Source: Brachypodium distachyon
Taxonomy: Eukaryota > Streptophyta > Magnoliopsida > Poales > Poaceae
Direction: 5' to 3'
Assembly: GCF_000005505.3 (NCBI RefSeq)
Contig: NC_016132.3
Location: 15,676,501-15,740,500 of the forward strand
Length of the DNA stretch: 64,000 nt
Below the pieces are notes generated by a model that saw only the letters and a list, made by a program, of their open reading frames with translations, was not told the origin of the DNA and made no database searches. Made by a program: the position numbers and the translations under genes. The first letter of the stretch is position 1; each line of letters begins with the position of its first letter. This document shows positions 34,420-46,424 of the stretch, piece after piece.

Positions 34420-34638
34420 TCAGTCATGGTGGCAGAGCAGCATGACGATGCACCGGCGGATGATGTAGAGCCTAGCCTGTTGCTCCTTCAGCATCCTGCT
34501 CAAGCGAGCGCCGCCGCCGCCTGCTCTTGTTCTTCCTCCTCCCCCGCCTCCTCTCCCCTTTTGCTTCTCTTGCTTTCTCACATCGTTCATCCGGGCTGAA
34601 CGGGAGGGCGAGAGCGCCAGGTGGGCAGGAAAGGGCAC
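34420..34638 (-). CDS. DVL/ROTUNDIFOLIA-like small peptide
   Basis: A complete 72-codon intronless gene. The N-terminal half is variable and Gly-rich (residues 29-43 nearly all G/R). Residues 45-72 carry the conserved DVL/RTF domain: [19 protein letters not shown] then IVMLLCHHD at the very C-terminus. Family members are plasma-membrane-associated plant peptides whose overexpression restricts cell proliferation and alters leaf, fruit and trichome form (family knowledge). CHHD in place of the common CWHD is a small deviation. A TATA box lies about 63 bp upstream. M17 is an alternative start, but the first ATG fits the TATA distance. Confidence 0.9.
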   Translation of the reverse strand: MPFPAHLALSPSRSARMNDVRKQEKQKGRGGGGGGRTRAGGGGARLSRMLKEQQARLYIIRRCIVMLLCHHD

Positions 34639-34700
34639 CGAGCTTTTCTGCTGGATCTGACTCTGCTATTGCTGTGCTGAGTGTGCAGGACTCGCCTCGC

Positions 34701-34709
34701 TTTTATAGG
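34701..34709 (-). promoter_or_regulatory. TATA box of the RTFL gene
   Basis: CCTATAAAA read on the minus strand, 63-71 bp upstream of the ATG at 34,638. Confidence 0.65.
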
Positions 34710-34802
34710 TGGGAGATGGACGGACACATGACACAAAGACAGAGTAGTACTCTCGTAGTCTCTACTGTATGACCCTCACATTTTTTTGCCTAATTTGTGT
34801 TT

Positions 34803-34902
34803 GTGTCATTGTGTCTATCATAGTAAATTAACCCTGTGTGCGTGTGAGAGAGCTGATTGTGTGTCTCATTGTGTGTATCCTGGTAAATTAACCATGTGTG
34901 CG
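34803..34902. repeat. 60-bp-period duplication upstream of RTFL
   Basis: GTAAATTAACC followed by TGTGTGCG occurs in two imperfect copies (34,803-34,842 and 34,861-34,902). It lies 95-200 bp upstream of the TATA box. Confidence 0.7.
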
Positions 34903-35088
34903 ATAGAGCGCGCGTGAAAAGAAACTTTCTCAAAATCGTCTTGGACAACCTGTAAAGAAAAAAAACGTCTCCGACTAATTTCTTGGTGACTAGGTTTTCG
35001 CTGATTTCTCAGTAATTAATCGGGTAAAAAGTTAACCTGGTTTAGTTTTCTCCCTCTTTTTTTACTTTCTAGACTTGCATTTCTCTTA

Positions 35089-36175
35089 GGCTTTGTTTGG
35101 ATGTAGACATTGGGAAACTTGGCATTGTATTGGTTCCAATGCCAAAACCACATGATATTGATATTGAGGTTGAATGTTAATATTTATGTTTGGATGTTTA
35201 GATATCTGAAACCTAAACTTGATATTGGGGTTAAATGCCAAATCCTATTTGGATGGTCCAAAGTAATGAATTGCAATTGGTACGATGATTATACTATTTT
35301 ATACGAATTGCAATAAGAACATACACATAACCAACAAATGAGAACAAAAAAAAACCACGGAGACTACCAGCAATTAGACAGGACAGACAACACAGGAAGA
35401 TGAACGAGATGAACTGCTCCACCTCCATCGATCTTAGGCTCGAGCGCAAACATTACAGCAGCGCCAACGAGTGTCCGACCAAAACAAAAATCAATTCATC
35501 CCGTCTGCTAGTTCAACTCTATGCTGTCAACTCCCGATTCGACCTGCTGCTTCCACAGATTGCCACCGACGCCGTCGTCTCATCCACACGCGCCGCCACC
35601 TCCACTCAAGCCGCTGTCTCCTTGAGGAACCCACGCGCACTGGAGATCGCCTCTGTCCCCCGATTTCCTTCAACCGCGAGCCGTCTTCGAGGGCGCCGCT
35701 GCACTGCATGAGGGCGCCACTGCCAGCGCCGGCCGTCTACGGAGGGAGGGCGACGGGAGGGAGAGAGGGCGGCAAGGCAGGAAAGGACCCCAGGAGGGAG
35801 GACGACGTGGAGGGAACAAAAGGTCCAGCCCCGGAGGAGGAGGCGGGCGTCGAGAACAGATGTTGCGCGTGCCTGGGTGAGATAGAAGCAATGGCTGAGA
35901 AGGGGGAAAAGGAGAGAAAATAATGCGTCCGTTGGAGGTCGATCCCGGGTGTTCGGTCGAAGGAACAAGAAATCCCGAATGCCGACCAAAGTCGAGCGTT
36001 TTGGCTCGGAATTGGACCCGAACCAATTTTGCTTGCTGGGCTGTCCTCAATATTGAGACCCAATGCCATGGCCGAATATGTAAATCAGCCAAACAGCTTG
36101 ATTCTTGATATTTGAGGCTTACACAATGTCAATGTCCAATATCAAGGGTCAATGTCTACATCCAAACATTTTACC
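35089..36175. mobile_element. Harbinger-type TIR element with GC-rich cargo
   Basis: Ends share a perfect 19-bp inverted repeat TGTTTGGATGTAGACATTG (35,094-35,112 and 36,150-36,168), outer ends GGCTTTG and GGTAAAA. Flanked by TTA at 35,086-35,088 and 36,176-36,178, the PIF/Harbinger target duplication. Subterminal regions repeat CAATATTGAG/TTGATATTG words. The middle, 35,395-35,935, is GC-rich with overlapping Arg/Pro/Ser-rich frames but no identifiable domain. No transposase. Confidence 0.8.
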
Positions 36176-37890
36176 TTATTTAACAAGTTTTGCCGATTCT
36201 AGCTCTTCATGCACTTTTGTCATGCCCACGTGGCAGCTGACTCAGATGCAAAAGGGGAAAATCACTCTTTTAGATGTACACAACGATCCCAGCAGAAATA
36301 TCCTTTTAGATAGCAAAAAAATATCTCATCCATCCACTCGCTCTGCATCTCAAGATACTACATGCAAGTAGCAATGGTACTCCTTCCAGCCTCGTCAACT
36401 GTCAGGCTCTAGTACTTTTGATTTCTATAATGACACTTTTGAGTTTTATAATGCATGATGTCAGATGATAATGTTCAAGAGTAGGTACCCTTTTGGGTTT
36501 TGTATTCAGACGTTTAATCATTCCGTTCGGCTATTATTTCAAGTAGTATGAGACCGGCCGTACAGGGCAAACATTGCACACACAGGAAAAAGAAGTACTC
36601 CTTTCATTAGCATTTAGCTTCCAATATATTGGGAACCTATTGGAAGCCTTACATGCAGATAAAAAAACAGGAGAGATTTCAAATGCATTAATGTGGATGA
36701 GACATGAGAATGTCCTTTAATTCTTGCGGTCAAATGAGCCTATATATATAGGGTAAGTTGTATGCCACCGCTTATATATAGAGTACAACATAAGTCGTAG
36801 TGTACGCTCCTACATTAAGGTGTAAAAAAAGATACAAAGGTAAATACAAATACGGATGTACACCGACGAAGACAATTAGCTCTGTTCGCAACATACTTGT
36901 GGCACCACAACAACTCTTCTCGAGCTTATTTAAAGAACCGCAACTGCACAAAGTTGAAGCGTTACCCTTACCCAACCAACAGATTCGGTGAAGAATTGGA
37001 AGATTGAACCCAAGAACCAGAAGACTTAACCCAAGCGCTTCCCAACATCTGGGAATGCGGGAGGGCACTTTCTCGAAATCTTGTCTGAAGTTAGAGTTTA
37101 CGTGGAGCAAGTCTAGGACAATCACAAGTGAAGGGCGCAAGTTCGCGGGTGATTAGTTCGACACGAGCCCTGCATATTTCTCCCTGGAGGTTCATTGTCA
37201 GAGTCGAAGTTATCTTATTAACTGCTGACACCGGTGTCGGCTGTTTGGCATGGCCTGACACGGGCTTCATGCAACAATGGCTCGTTGGTGGTCTTTTGCG
37301 GTTAAGTCAGAATCTTCAGCTGATCCAGATGAGTGATATGTGGTGACTAGGACACTTGCAGAAGTTTTCACGGAGATCTTCTTTCCAACGGCTGCTAGGT
37401 TGTTATGTTTGTGACGATATTTGGATGCTCTTGTAATACATATTTTTGCCTGATTTTTAACTAATTAACCTGGTAGTTTTCTTCAACTTACTAAATAGAC
37501 CAAGGCCTTTATACTCCGGTTAATGGAACTGTATAGCCGTATCTAACCCGGGACAAATGGGAAACAACGTGTACTCCACACTGCACATTATGCACATGCA
37601 GCTGCAGGCCAGTGCTGCACCATCTCTCAAGTTGATGGATCGGTTTCCGATTTCCGATGACTCACGCTCCAGGGGGACAAAATCGCCAATGGAGCCGGTA
37701 GAGCTAGCTAAGCTCCATGATCAGGACTGGCTTGTGCCTTAATGCATGCCACTAGCCGAGCTTCTTCCTCTGGAACTCGCCACGCAAGCATGTTTCCTTT
37801 GGAAAGGAATATCTCGAGGAAACTAAAGCGCGCGATGCATGCAGCGAGCTGGTGGCCAGGCAGGCTAGGCTAGGAGGCGCGCGCCCGGCC

Positions 37891-37974
37891 CCTTCATTCC
37901 GTTGAGGAACACATGAATTGGGGATCCTTCGCCCCCTTCGTTCCGTTGAGGAACACATGAATTGGGGATCCTTC
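37891..37974. repeat. 40-bp tandem duplication (44-bp period)
   Basis: CCTTCATTCCGTTGAGGAAC at 37,891 recurs at 37,935 with one substitution; both copies end GGGGATCCTTC. Confidence 0.93.
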
Positions 37975-38039
37975 TTCCGGTCGGATCTCTGATAGTCTGC
38001 TCGTGTTTGGCTGTTTATGTCACCAAGTTGGGCCATCAT

Positions 38040-38430
38040 CCATCATTTTTATAACGCATGATGTCATGGCGATAATTAATGTCCAGATTGGAAATCCAAG
38101 CTGGTACTTTTTGTTATTTTTCTGTTGCAAAAGAGTGGTACTTTTGAAGGGGGAGGAGTACTTTTAGTTTTTTCTTTTGTGGGGAAGGAGTACTTTTGGG
38201 TTTAATATTCAGGCGTTTTATCGCTTCCTTGGGCTATTATTAGTCGTATGAGGATTGAGGACGAAACATCGCGCGGACATGAAAAAGAATGATACTCGTT
38301 TCGTTATCTTCCAATACATTGGGAGCCATGCTGCAAGCCAACAAAATAGAGGGAATTTCAAACGAATTAATTACTCGCAGAAGAATAAGCTATTTTCTTT
38401 TGGATCAAATGATAATCTATGCTCCCTCCG
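38040..38430. repeat. Diverged second copy of 36,420-36,730
   Basis: Both copies carry in order GCATGATGTCA, CTTTTGGGTTT, ATTCAG(A/G)CGTTT, GGCTATTATT, TCCAATA(C/T)ATTGGGA, GAATTTCAAA/GATTTCAAA and TCAAATGA. The second has an extra GGAGTACTTTT duplication. Confidence 0.7.
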
Positions 38431-40329
38431 AGCGAATCATTAGGTGAAAACATATATATCCAATGAAAACATGTAAACACTCTCAATCCTAACTATTAAA
38501 TCTCTAATGTAGGTCCTATGAAAATTAAGTGAAATCTCCAATTAATCACTTAAAATGTATCTTTTCTGGAAACTCCCTAGCTAAACCTCCAATCCCAAGT
38601 TCCACCTCGAGTTTTTTTCATGTTAAAGTGACTAGTGCCACTTTAATTTGATTTGATTATCTGAGATTTAATGTGTAGGAGTGAAAGTTTCTATTTGATA
38701 GCGTAAATTCTACTTTCTACTTCTTTATTTCTTCCAATCAAAGTTAATTTTCCAGTTTAATTTATCTCACCGGCCCTTTACCCCCTAAGTGTGTTTTATT
38801 ATTTCCATGCTTTGCCCCATTTGACATTTCTTACCCAATTCTCTATTTCTTTTATCAAAAGGTTATTAAAAAAACAGCATGCATATCACCTACTTTAACT
38901 TGGAATTTATCGTGTAATACAATTATGCGGAAATAATAATTCTGGTATTCATTATAGCTAATTTCAATTCCTTGTAAACTCAACTCTAATCCTTTGCCCA
39001 AAATCTGCAAATAATATTTGCAGGTATATATAGGAAATATATGATATTAAGATTTATAAATTTATTAATGATTTTTAATTTATCTTAAGTTCATTTTAAA
39101 TACAAAATAAACTACTATTAATATATTAACTCATACAAAAATCGTATTGTAATTCAAAGTATCATTCCACTTTCATTTCAAATATGTGAGATATATGTTT
39201 CAATGCCCAAATCTCTGGCGGAGTCCCATGCTCCTTCCTGCCTAGTAGCTCGTCAACTGAATGCGATGGAGCTGACGCGGTGCATTCTCCGTTCCTCTCG
39301 GGAGGTCATGCATGTGGCCCAGCACATGGAGAGATGCTGTGAGTCAGCCTGAGCTGAGACTCCATCCCAAGCTGCTGCGCTTTCGCAGACGATGCTGTTT
39401 GTGGCTAATTAAGCTACTCTTAAACGCACCAACCAGCTGCCGTATTATTCCCATTGTTAATTGATCCTGGGGTCAGCGATGGCACTACACGACTATCTCG
39501 GGGGAGATCGCAGGTGTGTGTGCGCCTCACATGCAATATGCAGGTGGCCGTGTCTGAACAAAAGCCAATTAACACCTCATGGCTTTGCCTTAAACCTGCT
39601 CTCTCGCTGGTGCATGCCGCAGTGTTTGCTGGCCATTTGCTATTAATTCTGAAGTTCTCATCAGGGAGGATATCCTTGTATAATACCCTAACCAACTTAT
39701 AGGTTTGAATAGTGCTAGGGATATGCATGCATGATTAGTGATGCTATCTCTAATCCAAGCTAGTCGATCTTCATAGGGACAGGAAATCATATCTTACAGA
39801 CCAGAAATATACTTTATCATCATGCAGCCTTTTTTCCCCCCTCTGCGGTATGGGTTATGAGCGTATTTGTGAGAATGGTGGCCTAATTGATCATCCTAGC
39901 AAGCAAGCAACTTCACAGTTCATGAATTGTACACTTAATTCTCCCCCCCAAAAAAACGATACTTACAAAGAATTCCATCATTTGTAATTCAAGACACAAG
40001 CAATTGTTATCCATCCGCACACAATTCCTCATAATTCAGTTTAAGAGAAATTATGGGACGTTTTTGGTTTGAGTCCGAATCTTTGGCTAGCCAAATTTGG
40101 CCATGGTTTTTGCTTGCCCACAAATTCGATCGTAAACTTTGGCCAAAAGAATAAAATATAACGGGTATAGTAATGGCATGCCACATAGTTGGCAACCGTA
40201 CAAACACATCAAATTTTTAGCCATGTCAGAAAATTGACATGGTACGTACATTTTAACAACAATCAAACATGGGCCATATATCCAGGATGACCTAGATGAG
40301 CGGGGTGGACCTAGCACTACTACAGAAAG

Positions 40330-40565
40330 GCTTATCAGTAACGGTCGAAAAACAGCATCAGTAACGGTCGGGGCCACCGTTACTAACTTCGTGTTACTGA
40401 TGATGGGTATCATCAGTAAAGTTCGTTCCGACCATCATCAGTAACGGTTATTGATATACATATCATCAATGGCGGGCGGCCTGACCCGAGCGTTACTGAT
40501 GTACCATCATCAGTAACGGTCGCTTTGCCACATCAGTGTCAGGCTAGCGACCGACACTGATACAT
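40330..40565. repeat. Left subterminal repeats of the CACTA element
   Basis: About ten copies of CATCAGTAACGGTCG and variants in both orientations (for example TCAGTAACGGTCG near 40,338 and GCGTTACTGATG near 40,490). In CACTA elements such arrays bind the TNPA-type protein. Confidence 0.9.
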
Positions 40566-40799
40566 TTTCAGTAATTAAAACCATAGAAAATACACAGAAA
40601 AATATATATTTGAATACATAGCACAGCACAGAAAAATACACAGCCACATCATGTAAATCATACAAATGTATATAAAGCCACATCATTTAAAGCATATGAA
40701 GAATACAAATGTATCTCACTTCACGATATTGATTACAAAGTGTCAAAATTTCATAGAAGCATATAAAGAATACAAATGTATCTCATTTCAAGTTTGAAA

Positions 40800-43700
40800 C
40801 TATTGTTGTGGGTGAACCCTAGTCGCCACTTGTTCCACGCGTTCGTAGAAGTCCCCACTATGCTTGATGACCTCATTGTTGATGACATGGGCGAACTCCC
40901 ATTGAATGTTATACACGACCCATTTAGGTCGGTGTGCCATTGTCATTCGGGGCCGCCAGTACTCTTCCACATCCGTGATTGACCCCTTCCACCCAGGCTT
41001 GAACATGCTGGCATTCTCCATAAGGATGTGACAGCAATAGTAGCCCCAGTACACACTGTCGGCCGGCTATTGCTGGCAAGGGAACCTGTGGTTGTGGTGA
41101 GGCTCGTCTTTATAGCCTTTAGCAGCTAGTTTTCTCTTGGTCGCCACTTTTCAGGCAGTGCTAATGAGTGATTTGATGCGTTTTCAGTACCAACCTCGAA
41201 CACCCTTCTTCGGAAATAGTGAATCAAAGTAGTACACTGCGGACCAAGGCAAACAAATGAGTAGTGTCACCCAATGGTCTCTGTTTTCAAAAGAAACAAA
41301 CTTTAGTATCTAAGGGTGTATAAGAAAGACTGAATTAGAAAAAACAAACGGTTCCATATATAAAATTTAACTTACTCCAAATTAAGGAAGAAGAGGATAA
41401 AGTCGTGGTCCGCGTATTTCTCCAGACATGCCACCGAGTATTTAGATGCCAGGGTTCTTGAGGGATCCTTTTCTGGCTCAAGACCGATGTCACCGTAGTT
41501 AAACACCGCGGGGTCTAGAATGGCTACTTTTTTACCTCCATTCGCCGCATTTTCCTTATTTGGTAGGCAGACCACATCCTTAAGAGGTTGATATCAAGCT
41601 TTTGGCGGTTGAAGAGGTGGAACAGTTCGTTGAACTCCACACCAAAGGTGATAGGACGTTTCTGAATGTTCCCAGTTTCTTGGTCAAAGAAGCCATAGTC
41701 TCGTGAGATTCGAACATTGATTTGTTGGGCATACTGTTGAAAACCAGCTGATGCTTGCATGTAGAACTGATGAAGCTCTTGCATCTCTCTGGACATGGCA
41801 CGCAGGGAATCTTCGGTGACCATCGGTCTTCCAGAATAGTAAATAAGCACCCGGTCAAACTCTCTAGCCACGAAATAGGATCCGTCTTCGAATCTCTGGC
41901 CTTCACGGGGGTTCTTCATGAGAATGTCAGGCCTATTGTCTTCCCAGACTCCAGTTATGTCAGGCACATAGTGCATCTCATCTTGATTGACATTGGAGGA
42001 GTCCTTGATGGTCTTGCCGCCACGCCCCCTCTTTTTATGCCTCCTCTTATTGTCCCATGCATTTTGCTCCTCTGCCTTGTACTTGTCATCATTCTTGTGG
42101 CCACCCATGGACTCAGCTGCACCCAAGAGAGAGAAGGTATGAGGGACGCTTCCAGCCTGTGCCGACCCTGTGGTCTGGCTATCTTTGAGCTGTGGAGGCA
42201 TCAACATTGCCCGCTCTTCATCTCCGCCGGCATCGATAGGAGGAAGTATCCTAGGGGAAAGGCCGAGCGGCGATTGAGAAGTACCTTTGTGGGCGGAGGA
42301 AGATGGAGTCATAGAGGGCTGGCGCTGGTTGTAGAGAGATACCAAGCTCCTAGGCCACATAATGCGGTAGTTTGGACAACCGCCTAGGATATCCACACCT
42401 TCCTCCGGAGGTAGCGGGATAGCATAATCACGATGGTCGTCGACGACGGAGTCCACCATCACACTCACTTGTGCGTCGTTCATAAGAATGCCATGAACCA
42501 GTGGCGGTGATTGTCTGGGCATCAGGCGGCCAATGGTGCCTACAGGCTTCCCAGGCTTGTCTACGTGGATACGACACTTCATCGGTGCCTGCGCGTAACA
42601 AGAAGAAGGCATATATGTGTGTAAGATCTTTATTCATGAAGGTAAGGAGTGAAAAGTATGCTTACAAGGATGTTGTCGCTCGGACCCGGATCGTTATCCC
42701 GGATGGCCTCGCTTGGGTTCGGTTGGCTAGCGGGGGGGTTGTCCATGCTAGGAGCCGGGTTGTAACCTGGGGTGTAGGTGTCTTTCTCGTCCATACGTGT
42801 GTCGGAGGCGGCACTGCTCTTCAGCGGGGTGCTCTTTCGCGGGGGAAGAGGAGGAAGAGGAGGAAGGAGGTTCCTCAAACCTTCCACTCCTGCCCCGAGT
42901 ATGGTGTCAAGGGCGGGGTGGTCCTTGGCCAATGCCGACACCAAATGATGGACAGCTTGCACTGCATATTCTCGCGACACCTCTTGACACACCATAGATG
43001 CCTGCTCTCGCGCCTCCGCCTTAACTTGTTCTATTATTTCAGCAGAAGCGGGGAGCTTTTTCTGGACCCCGCTTCGCTTCAGAGCAGGCGGGAAATAATC
43101 ATCCCAGCAGGCCCCATCGCATTCCCCTAGAACACGGCCCGTGTGCTCCGCCTTTTGCAAGCCGGCGGTCACAGCCGACTCCCACCTCTTGCTCTGCATG
43201 GAGTCGGCGGATGTTTCTGACCTCTTGCTCTCCTCCCATTTGTGGGCATTTTCCTATTATCATATAAGACAGGACGTGAGTCTATATGGATCGTGAGTGT
43301 CATAATTAACGCCGAAAACAAATAAATGCACGTGAACCCTTACCGTAAAAATTTTAACAGACCAATGCCCGCCCACTCCTCTGGTGTCATGTGCTGACGT
43401 GCATATTCTCTAGCACGTTGGTCCTCTAGCATGTCATGCACTGGAGGCACCCTGCCTGCCGCCTCGAGAATTCGGTCCTGCTTGCGCCAGACCTTCTTCT
43501 TCCCCTCTTTCCCTGCACTCCCTAGCCTGTGGTTCAAGGGCTTCCTCACGCGCAACGCCCTCATACATTCACTCTTCACAATGAAGGCAGGGTCAGACGA
43601 TTCCTTCTTGAATTTGTCCCATTCGGCCTCATCAGTTATCGACGGCCATTTCTTCTTGATGATCTCATACGGTTTGTCCATCCACTTTCTAGCGGTGGTT

Positions 43701-44185
43701 TTCCAATTAGCAAGTCCATTGCGCACTACTATGTTGACAGCCGCTAGGAATCGCTCGCGCCACTCGTCAGTGATTTGGAAACTCCTTGCAGCGTCCGCGA
43801 TGCACGTGTTTCTAACGACTTCGGAGATGTCACTCCACTCGTCGGTGATCTTGCAATATTTACGTGCAACGGCTCCACGGGTCGTTGCGAAGGCCTTCTG
43901 TGCCCTCTCAGGCGACTCTGGGCGGCCTCTCTCAGAGTGCCCGGTGACCACGTAACAGAACTCCTTCAAGTTGTGGCTCCCCCTCGGCGTCTTCTTCCTT
44001 GGCTTCTTAGCGGGAGTTTCAGTTGGCTGCGGGTTACTCTCTTCCACCCGTCGCTCGTTGTCGCGCTCTTCTAAACAAGAGCTACCTGAGCCAAAGCTGG
44101 CAATTTGCTCTCCCGATGAAGACTCTTCATCGACACGATCTACCTCCTCCCGATCAAGAACTGGTTTCTGGCTACTCTTGCCCAT
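40800..44185 (-). pseudogene. CACTA second gene: Transposase_24-like plus Ulp1-like part
   Basis: First exon from MGKSSQKP (44,185; an upstream in-frame ATG at 44,194) to the GTAAGG donor at ~43,343: acidic N-terminus, then a Ptta/En/Spm (Transposase_24, PF03004) region, RKYCKITDEWSDISEVVRN, ERFLAAVNIVVRNGLANW, RALRVRKPLNHRLGS. The next exon (about 43,250-42,660) has MQSKRWESAVTAGLQKAEHT, then Pro-rich sequence. The exon starting at 42,611 (acceptor GTTACGCGCAG) runs to ~41,524: CRIHVDKPGKPVG, YAIPLPPEEGVDI. Then, in a shifted frame, a C48/Ulp1-like part: LDINLLRMWSAYQI, VAILDPAVF, and VYWGYYCCHILMEN. The usual catalytic Cys position there reads Trp, and a TAG precedes it, so the protease is dead. 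Confidence 0.7.
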
Positions 44186-44390
44186 TTCATACATATGCCA
44201 TAACCATCAAATATATATCAGCCAAAAATTTCGGCATGACCTATGCTAAAAATTTAGCAAATTTTGTCTACTAGGAGCTCGAAACCTGCATAAAAAACCC
44301 ACCCGCATATGTACCCCCTTGGCACGATGGCCGGCCCCTTCTCCAATGACCCGACACGATGGTCGGGCCCACAATTCACATAAATGAAGC

Positions 44391-44530
44391 ACTTGGTGTA
44401 TCCCAGCATGTATATAGCTAAAATCATAAGTAAACAGCATGTATATAGCTAAAATCATATACTTGGTGTATCCCAGCATGTATATAGCTAAAATCATAAG
44501 TAAACAACATGTATATAGCTAAAATCATAG
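44391..44530. repeat. 70-bp tandem duplication
   Basis: ACTTGGTGTATCCCAGCATG at 44,391 and 44,461, near-identical over 70 bp; each unit itself contains CATGTATATAGCTAAAATCAT twice. Confidence 0.95.
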
Positions 44531-44637
44531 CAAGCAACTAGAGATGGGGAAATCAGCAAGCTAATTATGTACAGAGCAAGCTAATTTGATGGGGAAATCT
44601 AGGGTTCGGCGGCGGCGGGCTAGAGAGACACAGAGAC

Positions 44638-44640
<3 letters not shown>

Positions 44641-44676
<36 letters not shown>
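44641..44676. repeat. (GA)18 microsatellite
   Basis: Uninterrupted GA dinucleotide run just outside the solo LTR, upstream of the CACTA second gene. Confidence 0.97.
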
Positions 44677-44682
<6 letters not shown>

Positions 44683-44709
44683 CCTAGGGTTTGATGGCGA
44701 AGGAGGAAG

Positions 44710-46035
44710 TGAAGGGGCGCGTAGAGATAAACAAAACTTTTTCTACGCGAACTCCCAAGATCTAGCCGAGGTAGAAGGCCACGAGGATTACCACTAGACG
44801 CGCAGTTGCGGATTATCGATGCGGCGCCTTGATGCAGTGCAGTCCCTCGATCCGATCCAGCCGATCCAATCCCGCGATCGTCGAAGTGCTGAACGTACAG
44901 CACCTCTGCCGGTATCCACACGTGCGAGGAGGAGCTCCGGCGGCGGACTGCTAGGTCCGGTGCGACGGTTGGACTGAATAGGGCTAGGGTTCTCAACGCA
45001 TGAGAGGGGAAAAACCTTGTTCCTTAGGCATCCCACGCCCCTGCTTATATACCGAGTGGAAGTGGGCTCCAGCACTTGTGGCCCATCCATTCTGCGAGTC
45101 CAACTCGCATTGTCAGCCCAATTCTAGTCTGGGTCCAACCCGACCAAATACTTGCTCCCACTCTTAAGTGTGTGACCCCGCAGGCTCATGGCGACTTGGA
45201 CACGATTGGAATCCGATTCTCAATCGATCAATCGGTAGCGGCTCCTAGCAGAACGTGCCGACTCCCAAGTACCATCGAGTCATGACGACGTACCTTCCAA
45301 TGTGACATACATCTTAGTCCCTTTTGCCTCACGATATACCTTGTCAAACTATAGGCGATTAATCGTCATCCCTTTAATAGTTCAACTCTCTTCCCGATCT
45401 GTGATATACGATTCATCCGACTAACTCTTAGTTGATCGACCCGGTTAACAGTTAACCAAGTCGCGCATGGCCATGCTTCCCGAATCATATCACTCGAGAG
45501 GGCCCAGAGAATATCTCTCCAGTCGGAGGGGCAAAATCCCATCTTGGTTATCCACATCACACAGCTTGATTCTCAGTCAACCCGAACTCTGCCTTTATAA
45601 CTGCCCTGTTACGGAACAACGTTTGACAGAACCTAAGTTGGTGATCCACAACTCGGATTGTGCGATAACCTCAGGTCTAAGGATTACATTGATTGAGACA
45701 TGCAAATGACGACCTACTCGTTGCATCTCAATATGGGTCAGTCCGACTCGCTAAACTCTTTAGTCGAGTCTGTGTAAGCTGGAATGACATCACCATGCCC
45801 ATGACAAGTGGAACCGAGTCATCAGCCAACTTTCACATTAGTCTAGGTTATGTGTCCAGCACAACCTCAATGACTAAGGACAATTTAGTATGAACAACAT
45901 GAATACATAGTTCCACAATCAAATCACATATTCAATGATACATATCAGATGTTCAAACAAGAACAACTTAATAATATTTATGAATACATTGGGAATTACA
46001 TCATACATGATTGCCTCTAGGGCATATTCCCAACA
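44710..46035 (-). mobile_element. Solo copia-type LTR inside the CACTA element
   Basis: On the minus strand it starts TGTTGGGAATATGCCC (46,035) and ends CGCCCCTTCA (44,710), 1,326 bp, TG...CA. Flanked by GGAAG at 44,705-44,709 and 46,036-46,040, a perfect 5-bp duplication. A TATATAAGC box lies at ~45,050. The start resembles BARE/Angela-type LTRs of pooid grasses. No internal domain, so an element was reduced by LTR-LTR recombination. It split the 5' region of the second CACTA gene. Confidence 0.9.
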
Positions 46036-46424
46036 GGAAGATGGCGTGGAGGCGTCGGGCTCGGCAGCGCGTGGTCGAGGCGGGGGCGTCAGGCTCGGCA
46101 GCGGTGGGCCCCGGGCGCGGTGGCGGCGCTCGGGGCGAGGACGACGAGGCGTGGGCTCGAGGCATAGGAAGAAGACGACGCGGGGGCATCGGGCTTGGCG
46201 GCGGCGGCAGCCGGAGGGCGTCGGGTCGGCAGCGTCGGGCTCGGGGCAGCGGAGGAGGTCGACGGCGCGGAGGAGAAGGAGGAGGTCGATGGCGCGGAGG
46301 CAAAGGACGGCGGCGGCGGTGCGGAAATCCGGCAGGGCTTCGCCCGGGGGAGGAGGAGCGCCCACTGCTGGTCTGCTAGGAAAGTGACGGGCTAGAGTTT
46401 CGGCCGCTCCTTTTATATGCCGAA

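Larger units (their letters stand above)
36176..40311. other. Long intergenic stretch without recognised gene
   Basis: Contains a diverged direct duplication (about 36,420-36,730 and 38,040-38,430), a 40-bp duplication at 37,891-37,974, and strongly AT-rich DNA at 38,450-39,180. 39,200-39,720 is less AT-rich with short frames, none recognised. 40,040-40,260 has GGTTTGAGTCC/CAAAC-type words suggesting an old hAT-like MITE, ends not resolved. Confidence 0.4.
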
